Assembly (NCBI GenBank): GCA_030267565.1
Contig: BRXU01000010.1
Span: 1,794,501-1,858,500 of the forward strand
Source of the DNA: Pleodorina starrii
Taxonomy: Eukaryota > Chlorophyta > Chlorophyceae > Chlamydomonadales > Volvocaceae
Reading direction: 5' to 3'
DNA: 64,000 nucleotides
Made by a program: the position numbers and the translations under genes
Notes under the pieces: generated by a model
Database searches by the model: none
Told to the model about the DNA's origin: nothing
The model's input: the letters and a program-made list of their open reading frames with translations, nothing else
In this document: piece after piece, positions 57,001 to 64,000 of the stretch
Position numbering within the stretch: position 1 is the first letter of the stretch
Layout: the number at the start of each line of letters is the position of its first letter

Positions 57001-59047
57001 CTGGCTGCTGCAATCCGTACTTATCCGTACATATCACCGTACGCATCACCGTGCATATCACCGTACTTATCACCGCACGTTTCGCGCAACTCACTCACTC
57101 ACCCCCCCAATCCAACCAAACCCAACCCCTGCTACACGCAGGCACTGGCGGACCGGCTAGATCCTCCCGCCACCCGCCGACCCGACCCGGCCTGCACCGC
57201 CTCCGCAGCCACCACCACCACGGCCACCCGCACACGCGGGAGCCGCAACAGCAGCTGCAGCGGCAGTGACGTGGGGAGCGGTGGCAGCAGCAGCGTCAGC
57301 ACTTGCAACGGCACCGGACACAGCAGCAACAACAGCAGCGGCGGCGGCAGCAGCGGCGATGACGAGTGCAGCGGCCAATCTGGCGGCCGTGCAACTACTA
57401 GCTCAAGCGCCAGTACTAGCGCCGGCCGCGGCGGCGGCGACGAGGGCGGCTCGGCCTTCCCCACGGCCGCCGCCGCCGCCGCCGCGGCCGCCCTGTTGGC
57501 GCCTCGTGTTGCCGCGCCCGATTGGCCGCCCGAGGAGGAGGTGCCGTACGAGGTGCTCAACTGCCTTCTGCAGCTGCCCTGGGTCATCGGTGGGGTGCAG
57601 GAGTTAACAAGGACGGAGGATGAGGAAGGTGTCTTTTCGGAAATCATCAGGTGCCGTACCGCGCCATATCTTGCCGTACGTTAGTGGGTGGCGGGGAGCG
57701 GGTTTGCGGATGGGTGCTCTGAATTGTGCGGGTCACGGAAGCGGACGTGGAAGGGCGCGGAATTGGGATTTTTTGGTGTGTGGTTGGGTTTGTGCGTGTC
57801 AGACATGTCGCCTCGTTTTCCGGCTTGCGGAAGGAAGCACAGTGGTTTTGCGGGCAGGCTCCGTGCCGTATTTTGCCCCACAGCGGCTGCCCCCATCCCA
57901 GTCGTTCGCAATGTCCCGCATCCAAGCCACTCCCAACCTTGCGCCGTCTCCGTCCCACCATCATCCTTACTACCCACTTGTCTCCCAAGGCTCTTGCGCT
58001 GGTGCCCCCTTCCCCCAATTTTTCCGCATTACATTCTTTACCCCCCCCCCCCATCCCAATGCCCACAGGTCCATATGGGATTCGGGCTACGCCCAAGCCG
58101 CCTTGCGCATCGCCTCCGCCATCCTACGGACGGAGCACCTTACCGCAACCGCAACCGCAACCGAAAGCACAACCGCGACTGCGGCCAAAACCGGCAAGGA
58201 TCTGCCCGCCAGCGCCGTCGCCGCCGGCTCGAGCCCGCCGTCGTACACCTCCGACGGCGCCGCCACGCCGTCGGCCTATCGCTGGCGGCTGCTGGCGTCC
58301 GTCTTCAGCTGCACGTTGCGCGGCCTGGGGCCCGGCCTGGGGGTGACGGAAGGCTACGAGCAGCGGTCGGCGTTGACGTGGCTACCGACCGTCGTACTGC
58401 TGATGTATCATGACCCATGGGTCAGGGCGCTCGGCTCGAGCGACGTCCTTGACGCCGTCGCGGAGGCGACGCACCAAGCCGCCGCGGAGATGGACGCAGC
58501 AGCAGCGGCGGCAACGGCGGAAGCAGCGACGGCGGCGGCGGACGAGGGCGCGGCGGCGGCGGACCCGCCGCCGCCGGCGCCGTGGGAGGAGCGCCTGACG
58601 GTGGCCGTCGAGTCGGCGGTCTATCGCGCCGTCTACAGCATGTCGCTCGATTTCTCGAGCTCTCTGACGGGACCCGTCTGCGATGCGTGGGTGTCGCAGC
58701 GCGTGGCAAGCGTCGTGGCGGCGCGGCGCGCCGCCGCCGCCGTCGCGGCAGGAGTCAAGCCGGCGGCGGCGACACCTGCGCCGTTGAAAAAAGCCTGCAA
58801 GGCGGGGCCCGGCGCCGCCGCCGCCGGCAGCAATGGCACGCCGATGATGGCCGAGGCCACGTCATTGTACGAGCCGTACGGGTCTCGGCTCGCGATCGTA
58901 CCGCACTGGGTCCAGGCGGCAGTCGGGCGGTGGGAATGGGACGTGCTGAATGGTATGCGGGTGGTGGTTTCGGAGCAGGGTGGCGCGGGGCGGCTGGCGA
59001 GGGCGCTTCTAGAGGCGAGGTTCAAATTAGGACCGCCGCGGGGATGA
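46547..59047 (+). CDS. Large ankyrin-like repeat protein, about 14 exons
   Basis: Model: 46547–46652 (tentative), 46883–46977, 47309–47687, 48541–48638, 49366–49697, 50592–50928, 51790–51913, 52543–52725, 53458–53580, 54150–54325, 55373–55730, 56500–56711, 57142–57650 and 58069–59047. This gives 4011 nt = 1336 codons plus stop, with consistent phases throughout. Ankyrin-like helices are split across exons: LDRLLKAGADPNATHPRSGS (residues ~184–203), GIQMLAKYGFKRWG (~224–237), AYVSRLLSEQLALGLL, ALMSRAAVTRRLVAAGI, MVDELLRHGADPRV (~551–564) and GQALLRAGGAPE. Linkers are low-complexity: poly-Gly (exon 5), Ser-Gly and Gly runs (exon 6), poly-Gln and poly-Ala (exon 11), Ser/Gly/Thr (exon 13), poly-Ala (exon 14). 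Exon 12 has a Cys-rich stretch before a hydrophobic segment. Intron 4 needs a GC donor (48639). Weakest parts: first exon, the AAG acceptor at 51789 and the exon 12 acceptor. Function unknown; probably protein–protein interaction. Confidence 0.68.
47692..47970. repeat. 47-bp minisatellite in intron 3 of the ankyrin-like gene
   Basis: Six or so copies, starting at 47691, 47738, 47785, 47832, 47879 and 47926. Each has GACTGACCCGTGGGTCGC, TTAT(C/A)GGCGGGACG and CAGCAGGCTCCG. GACCC-GT-GGGTC within each unit is an inverted repeat. It starts only a few bases inside the intron, right after the donor at 47688. Confidence 0.92.
48225..48262. repeat. 38-bp intronic module, copy in ankyrin-like gene
   Basis: Second copy of the ACGGGCTCCGGCC…TATACGTGGATAACCCC module (intron 3), one base different from 42781–42818. 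Confidence 0.85.
48397..48443. repeat. ~46-bp intronic module, copy 1
   Basis: ACAACGTCC-CAGGGCTTCTTGTTTCAT-GCAAATTCACTCTTCA in intron 3; recurs with two or three changes at 50302–50347 in intron 5 of the same gene. Confidence 0.85.
50302..50347. repeat. ~46-bp intronic module, copy 2
   Basis: Second copy of the module at 48397; followed by a C-run then (CA)n in both introns or nearby. Confidence 0.85.
50507..50536. repeat. 30-bp intronic module TGGGTTC-GGGTCCGTTCGC, copy 1
   Basis: TGGGTTCCGGGTCCGTTCGC followed by TAACGCCGTC; repeated with one change at 55284–55313 in intron 10. Confidence 0.8.
51505..51552. repeat. 11-bp tandem repeat (GACCATGAAGT)
   Basis: Four to five copies in intron 6 of the ankyrin-like gene. 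Confidence 0.9.
51994..52041. repeat. 48-bp intronic module, copy in ankyrin-like gene
   Basis: Perfect 48-bp match to 42002–42049; lies in intron 7 (51914–52542). Confidence 0.9.
52762..52805. repeat. Perfect 16-bp inverted repeat in an intron
   Basis: AGCCAACGTCCCTCTC, a 12-nt loop, then its exact complement GAGAGGGACGTTGGCT; two further pairs extend the stem. It starts 36 nt after the donor of intron 8. Confidence 0.9.
55284..55313. repeat. 30-bp intronic module, copy 2
   Basis: Copy of 50507–50536 in intron 10; a truncated GGGCTCCGGCCTA module sits just upstream (55230–55251). Confidence 0.8.
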
Positions 59048-60560
59048 TGATGGAGGCGCGGCGCAGCTTACTTGCGACTGTGAGATTGTCGCTGTGGACC
59101 CGGCAGAGGAGCCGCCGGGCGAGGGATTGAGCTGATGGGCAGGATGGAGGAGCGCAGAGAGGAAAAAATGGTGCATGCAGGGGCAGGGCAGGGCAGGCAG
59201 GGCGAGTACGGTAATAACGTTGCCGGTTTGCGCACAGGGTATATGTAGGTATTGTGCATGGAGGACACGAGGTTTGACCAATGCTGTCACAACACCGCAT
59301 TCTTTGACGAGATTTGGAAACTCGACACTCGACATTGTCGACGTCGATGGGGGAGCTTCAGGCGGGTAGGGACATTTGGAATGAGTAGAGGACGGAAGGG
59401 GGGATGGTGGGCGTATGGGGGGATGACGTGGCGCTGTCGACAAGGTCTTCTTCGTGTCCCTAGCCAGCCTGCGAAAGCGGGGCCAATGCATGTCGGCAGT
59501 TTGGTATGTTTTGGGACTCGATGCAGCGACTGACGCAGGCTGAGCGGGGGACCGTGCGCGCGTGTGTGTGTGTGTGCGGGGGTGTCTCACGGGAAGGAAA
59601 GGCGCGTGCTTGAATGGGACGTGTGTCGCGTGGGGGTGTTGGGGGAACCCAGCGGTTTCGGAGCGCCTGCAACCAGTCGAGCGGAGAGCGCTGTTGGTGG
59701 CGCTGCATGAGAGCGCGTGCAGCCGGTACAGTGTATGAGGGCCCACCTTCATGGGGGCCGCCGTTTGGGATACCGACATACCGTATGGGGTCATCGGGCA
59801 GTGAGGACCTGCATTACTAACTGTGGGTGGCATTGCGGTGTCACCACCCACTTATGCCGGCTCGTTGATAAACCTTCCTTCTTCACGGACCAGCCAGCCA
59901 GCCCGATTCTGCAACTCGCTGAGCGGCTGTCCGATGGGGCCCTTTACCCTGGTTCAGCTGATCATCCATTCATTACCCCACGCCGTTTCGCGGGATTCTC
60001 GCCGCATTTCCACCTCGGTCGTCGATTACGGTAGTGTTGCGTGTTGACTGCCCCGGCCCCGTGCCCTGACGACACACAGTGCTGCCAATAGGTGCGAATG
60101 CTGAAGGGGAAGTTCTTCCTACAGGGGGATGGCTTGAGTATTGAGCTTGCCCTGGCAGGGCGCTTTGCAGTTTAGTGGATGGTGGACGACATTTAGGGAA
60201 GCCTTGGCTGGCTCCTTCCCCCTGAGTGGTCCCTACCCCTCTCCTCGGCGTGCTCACTGCCTGGGGATTGTCCAGAAGCGCGGCTGTTGTGAGTGGTGTC
60301 TCTTGTCGGTCTGTCTTGTCTTGCTTGGCTCACGTGGTGCACGGTTCACACGGTCTTCGGCCGTGGCCGTGTCAGGTCCACTTTACAACAGCTCATCTGG
60401 TAAAGAGGCATCCAACGCCACCACCTACTGGCGCATTGCGGACAATGTCATGGCCCTGGCGGGTAACTGCATGCAGCGGCAGCGAGGGGCGAATTTGCAG
60501 TTGCGGGCGTGGGGCGAGGCGTACACGCCTGTGCGGAGTAAAGCCGGGAGACGGGGCCAC
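59048..60560. other. Region without recognised gene, downstream of the ankyrin-like gene
   Basis: 1.5 kb containing the presumed 3' UTR. No TGTAA word was found soon after the stop. A short (GT)n occurs near 59562. ORFs present have no recognisable domain. Confidence 0.5.
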
Positions 60561-60659
60561 GCGTCAGGTATCTTCCCGGCTGAAATGGAAGGTTGCTGTG
60601 CGATCACGAAAGGCGTACGGCAAGGGTGTCCACTGGCACCGTTGCTTTGGTACGCCGAA
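60561..60659 (+). pseudogene. Reverse-transcriptase remnant of a non-LTR retrotransposon
   Basis: The plus-strand frame contains AITKGVRQGCPLAPLLW (approximately 60600–60650), which matches the conserved GVRQGCPLSPLLF block of non-LTR and related reverse transcriptases. The catalytic FADD block that should follow is absent: the frame runs into GGGTTTTAGGG repeats and stops at 60666. Upstream sequence in this frame (from 60141) shows no clear endonuclease or N-terminal RT blocks. It is a fragment. Confidence 0.7.
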
Positions 60660-60684
60660 GGGTTTTAGGGTTTTAGGGTTTTTG
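60660..60684 (+). repeat. Interstitial telomere-like repeat (TTTTAGGG)n
   Basis: GGG-TTTTAGGG-TTTTAGGG followed by TTTTTGG. TTTTAGGG is the telomere unit known from Chlamydomonas. It directly abuts the reverse-transcriptase remnant. Confidence 0.75.
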
Positions 60685-60717
60685 GCATTGCCGTTGCAAT
60701 GGCATTTGCAATGGCAT

Positions 60718-60980
60718 TTGGTGTTGTTACCCGTCACGAGCGAGTGATGGGAATGAAAGGACTCGGAAAACGAAGGCCCAGCAGGCGCAAAAGTAGTAGA
60801 GACCAATAGGATCATGTGACCTAACCGGGACTCGAACCCGGGTCGCATGGGTGAAAGCCATGTATCCTAACCGTCTAGACTATTAGGTCCCAATAAGAAG
60901 ATGTGCACAGTTGCGGCCGTTGCCACACTAGCATCGTGCCAACCCTCGAGTCTCGGAATGGGGTTTTATGGAGGAATATG
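60718..60980. repeat. Direct duplication with tRNA-Glu, copy 1
   Basis: About 260 bp from TGGTGTTGTTACCCGTCACG to ATGGAGGAATAT, repeated 375 bp downstream with very few changes. Confidence 0.93.
60818..60889 (-). tRNA. tRNA-Glu (anticodon UUC)
   Basis: 72 nt: acceptor GACCTAA/TTAGGTC (7/7), D-arm AGTCTAGACGGTTAGGAT (A box), anticodon arm CATGG-CTTTCAC-CCATG with anticodon TTC, T-arm CCGGG-TTCGAGT-CCCGG (B box). Close to eukaryotic cytosolic tRNA-Glu. A T4 run (CTACTTTTGCG) follows about 25 nt downstream, suitable as a pol III terminator. Confidence 0.93.
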
Positions 60981-61092
60981 TTGGACTTGCTCCGCTCCCT
61001 GACCCCACAGAAGCCAGATGGCCAGACCGTTGTTGGTGCTCCCGAATGCATTTGATATCGAGAGCAACGGTTGTTGGCGCTCCCAAGGGCAT

Positions 61093-61353
61093 ATGGTGTT
61101 GTTACCCGTCACGAGCGAGTGATGGGAATGAAAGGACTCGGAAAACGAAGGCCCAGCAGGCGCAAAAGTAGTAGAGACCAATAGGATCATGTGACCTAAC
61201 CGGGACTCGAACCCGGGTCGCATGGGTGAAAGCCATGTATCCTAACCGTCTAGACTATTAGGTCCCAATAAGAAGATGTGCACAACTGCGGCCGTTGCCA
61301 CACTAGCATCGTGCCAACCCTTGAGTCTCGGAATGGGGATATATGGAGGAATA
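61093..61353. repeat. Direct duplication with tRNA-Glu, copy 2
   Basis: Second copy of 60718–60980. The junction before it (GTTGTTGGTGCTCCCGAATGCATTTG and ACGGTTGTTGGCGCTCCCAAGGGCATATGG-like words) is itself a short diverged repeat. Confidence 0.9.
61193..61264 (-). tRNA. tRNA-Glu (anticodon UUC), second copy
   Basis: Identical to the gene at 60818, including the downstream T4 run. Confidence 0.93.
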
Positions 61354-61518
61354 TATGCGCGATTCTAAAGCTATTCCTCCCATGTTTCGTTGCACTTATA
61401 TATGCATTATTTCAACTTAGCCCCTGGAGCCCGTAATGTTTGTTCATTATCGTTATCGTAGTATTGAGTAAATTAAATGCATGAATCCGTTTCCGTGTGT
61501 CAACGCCGTTGGGCCATG

Positions 61519-61625
61519 CTGGGGGGAAGGGGCTGCCGCCCCCCTCCCCCAGACCCCCTTCCCCCCACTGGTGGGGGGCGGGGGGCTGTTGCCCCCCATC
61601 CCCCCACACCCCCCTTCCCCCGGGC
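61519..61625. other. G/C-run tract with inverted symmetry
   Basis: Runs of 5–7 G or C on both strands (GGGGGGAAGGGGCTGCC, CCCCCCTCCCCCAGACC, GGTGGGGGGCGGGGGGCTG) arranged as imperfect inverted repeats. Strong G-quadruplex potential. Confidence 0.7.
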
Positions 61626-63508
61626 CGTCCATGTAGCAGTGTCGCAACGTTCATGACGTAAATCAAGGAGCAGCCGCGGGGACGGTAGTGCTTAGTGCCT
61701 GCTGTGGATGGCTCTGCTAGGATGGCTCTGCTAGGCCACTTAGGAAAATCATTGATGCATTAGCAGGGTGGTTGTCGATTCGCGGACATTTGCCGAACTA
61801 TCATTGCAGATTAGGAGTATAGTCTCAGATGTCGACCATTATTATCAACGTCAGTAAGATCACTCTCGTCAAATATTGTGTGGGTGTTTCAAAACCGACG
61901 GGATCATTTTGTCTCCCATATCGACTGTTAATGAGATCACTCAATTTAAATACTGTGCCGGTGTTACACAGTGATCGGAACAGCAAAACAGACGGGATCA
62001 TTCCTATCGTACGCATGCGGCCGGCAATCGGAGATCCGCAAATTTTAACGTCAACCCATTTGAATTTCACATCATTTTCGCTTCCTCATGCCAGTTGTAA
62101 TTGCGGGGATGTGTCAAATCGTTATACGCGATGCCGTACAGTAATGATGTCCTCCATTACGGGGGACGTTCCGCACGAGTAAATTCCGCATCCTAGCGAT
62201 GTTTGGGTGCCATTTTATTCGTTCCTCGCCACCTTCGAATACACTGCCTATAATCTGCTATGAAGTTGGCTATGTTGCCGCAGACTGCTAAGGTTACACC
62301 AACCGACCCTTGCAACTTACGATGTACAAAAATCTCCTTTACTGACAAGCTGCGGAACCGGGGGAGCGAGAGTGTGGGGGAATGGTATTGAAGTAGCACG
62401 ACCACACCTACACACTCAAAGTAGCCGATACAAGCTCACCGAACCCCATTTCAGTACTGATATTCGGTGACCAAGCACGTGGGTTTAAATGTTTGGGACG
62501 TAATGGGTTGGCAAAATAAGGGTCCAGTACTTAGCAGGCACACGTAACCATGTACCTTGTTGTATCACGCATGCCACGACTACGACTACGACAAGTCATC
62601 GTAATTATCCCAGTTGCCTGTGTCCGGAACACAACACCAACCTTAGCCAGTGCTAGGGTAAAATAAAAGGTAATCCAACAGGAGAGATACAGCATACCTC
62701 GTTATTAGGAGTCCATCTGCGTGTTTCCGTTATGGTCCCGGATGCCAAGGGACCCGGGACGGCTTGCCGCGTTTGGCTCCACACGATGGGTCCGCATCCT
62801 TATGTGGGAGCACGGGCAGAATGAAGGATTGGTGGTGTACCGGGTGGAAGGGTTCACAGACCGGTCGGGTGCGTACACCCTCGTACACCGCGCGCGCTGT
62901 CCTTGGCCGGTACGGCTTGCCCTGCGAGTCTTAGTTGCGCATCACACGCCATCATATGTAAATAAAGTAAGGTAAATTTCTTTTGATTTCCTGAGGCTTC
63001 ACATATGTCAAATTCTACCTGCGTGACTGCCATTGATGGTGTCAAACGAACTACTTTAGATTATTTGTTCGAACATATCTAACAAGTAGATCGCCTTATC
63101 GGTGCAACGCCCGAGTCGCATCAGCCCGTGACGCCGGTTGCATTGTACAGCAGTTGGCGACACGAAAGGACGCGTTTGCATGCGGCGAGGCTGCCACAGC
63201 AGGCAGCTTTGGGGATACCGCGAACGAATAACTTGGGTATAATAAAAATGAACGAAGCCTTGTGGTATCTTCTTCGCTTCGTGTCTCTACCTTCGCTGAA
63301 AGGTGAAAATGGTATTTATCAAAAGGCAACGCTTGGCGACGGTTGATTCTGTACGGAGCAGTCGGGATGAGTCCGTGCTTGCTACATTTAACAAGTACGC
63401 ATTTCGTGTTGGCACCGTCGCATGACGTGCCCATGACCATAGCTAGTATTATTATACATGATCAACAACGCTTACCGTAACGAAGCCCAACTAATATAAC
63501 TCCGCGGT
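61626..63508. other. AT-richer region without recognised gene
   Basis: No credible exon. It holds a two-copy diverged repeat (near 61855–61910 and 61931–62005, sharing GAGATCACTC/AAGATCACTC, AAATA-TGTG-GGTGTT and GACGGGATCATT) and short duplications such as GGATGGCTCTGCTAGG (~61709–61735). Composition is clearly lower in GC than the genic region. Confidence 0.55.
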
Positions 63509-63513
63509 TTACA
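63509..63513 (-). promoter_or_regulatory. TGTAA poly(A)-type signal
   Basis: TTACA on the plus strand, i.e. TGTAA on the minus strand, about 260 nt beyond the stop of the partial minus-strand gene. TGTAA is the usual poly(A) signal in Chlamydomonas and Volvox. Confidence 0.4.
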
Positions 63514-63772
63514 TTGCATCACGCGCCTCGTCATTTCCCGTTTACGTTGCTTGCTTGTGCCCGCCGCTTTCGACGCGCGGCAACGGACCTTAGGAACTAC
63601 ATACACCTGAACTCAATCCGACCCATAGAAGGAAATATATTAATGACGCAATGGCACGTTGAAAGCAGCCGATGTGGCTTTTTGGTGGCGATTCTGCTCA
63701 TCTTAACGGCACATGGTGGGACGGCTTTTAAGGACCTTACGTGAATCTCCACGCAGCATGTACAATAACCAG

Positions 63773-64000
63773 TCACAACCCGGTCGCGCCTCCCCCCCGC
63801 GCCTTCTGCACGCCTCCAGGTCCTGTTGATGCCACCGCCTCCTCCCACTCCAGCGGCGCCGGCGGGCGCCAGCTGCTACAGTCCAGATCCACATGTCCCA
63901 ACCCCACCTCCACCTCCGCCATCCTCTTACACAGCTTAACCAACATCACGTGGGGGAGAGCATCTCTGTCGATGGTGAATTCAACCCACTTCAAGCTGGC
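63773..64000 (-). CDS. Partial minus-strand gene, probable 3' exon
   Basis: A minus-strand frame enters from beyond 64000 and stops at 63773–63775. It has non-repetitive, protein-like composition: KWVEFTIDRDALPHVMLVKL, then CKRMAEVEVGLGHVDLDCSS and WRPPAPLEWEEAVAS, followed by a Gly/Ala-rich end. I do not recognise the family. The last ~15 residues may instead be intron, since GTGCAG- and AG-like splice words occur there. A TGTAA signal downstream on the same strand supports a gene end here. Confidence 0.4.
   Translation of the reverse strand, partial: ASLKWVEFTIDRDALPHVMLVKLCKRMAEVEVGLGHVDLDCSSWRPPAPLEWEEAVASTGPGGVQKARGGGATGL

Overview
This window is nuclear DNA from a eukaryote, most likely a volvocine or chlamydomonad green alga. 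The evidence is GC-rich genes cut into many short exons by GT–AG introns, homopolymer linkers (Gly, Ala, Gln, Ser), a TGTAA poly(A)-type signal, an interstitial Chlamydomonas-type telomere repeat (TTTTAGGG), eukaryotic tRNA genes, and a predicted thylakoid-lumen protein with a twin-arginine signal. No prokaryotic operon structure, CRISPR array or phage module was seen. The species cannot be fixed from the sequence alone.

Layout. (1) 1–12598 is a 139-bp GC-rich satellite. A tRNA-derived SINE-like element with an A-tail (best copy 1141–1542) lies in it, and a 5'-truncated version has been co-amplified with the satellite into a ~565–704-bp higher-order repeat. A 2847-bp DNA-transposon-like element (2230–5076, 4-bp target duplication GACC) interrupts the satellite. 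(2) 12599–38320 is a ~586-bp tandem array in which each unit carries a minus-strand tRNA-Gln(CUG) gene or its remains: 33 copies, 9 of which fold normally. Two mobile insertions split it: ~14915–16771, with inverted terminal repeats and sitting inside one tRNA gene, and 29771–34307, flanked by AATAA and carrying a 1.6-kb CCCA/CAGCCA minisatellite. (3) 39181–44050 is an 8-exon plus-strand gene whose exons join without phase conflict into a 343-residue Tat-targeted lumenal TPR protein. (4) 46547–59047 is a large plus-strand gene, about 14 exons and about 1336 residues, with ankyrin-like segments and low-complexity linkers. (5) 59048–64000 holds a reverse-transcriptase remnant ending in telomere-like repeats, two tRNA-Glu(UUC) genes in a direct duplication, a G/C-rich tract, mostly empty AT-richer DNA, and the probable 3' exon of a minus-strand gene running off the end.

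The two protein genes share short near-identical sequence modules in their introns, including one perfect 48-bp match. The repeats make up more than half of the window and show how a tRNA gene can be spread, homogenised and decayed in blocks. Gene models were built by hand from splice consensus and reading frame; they need transcript support.
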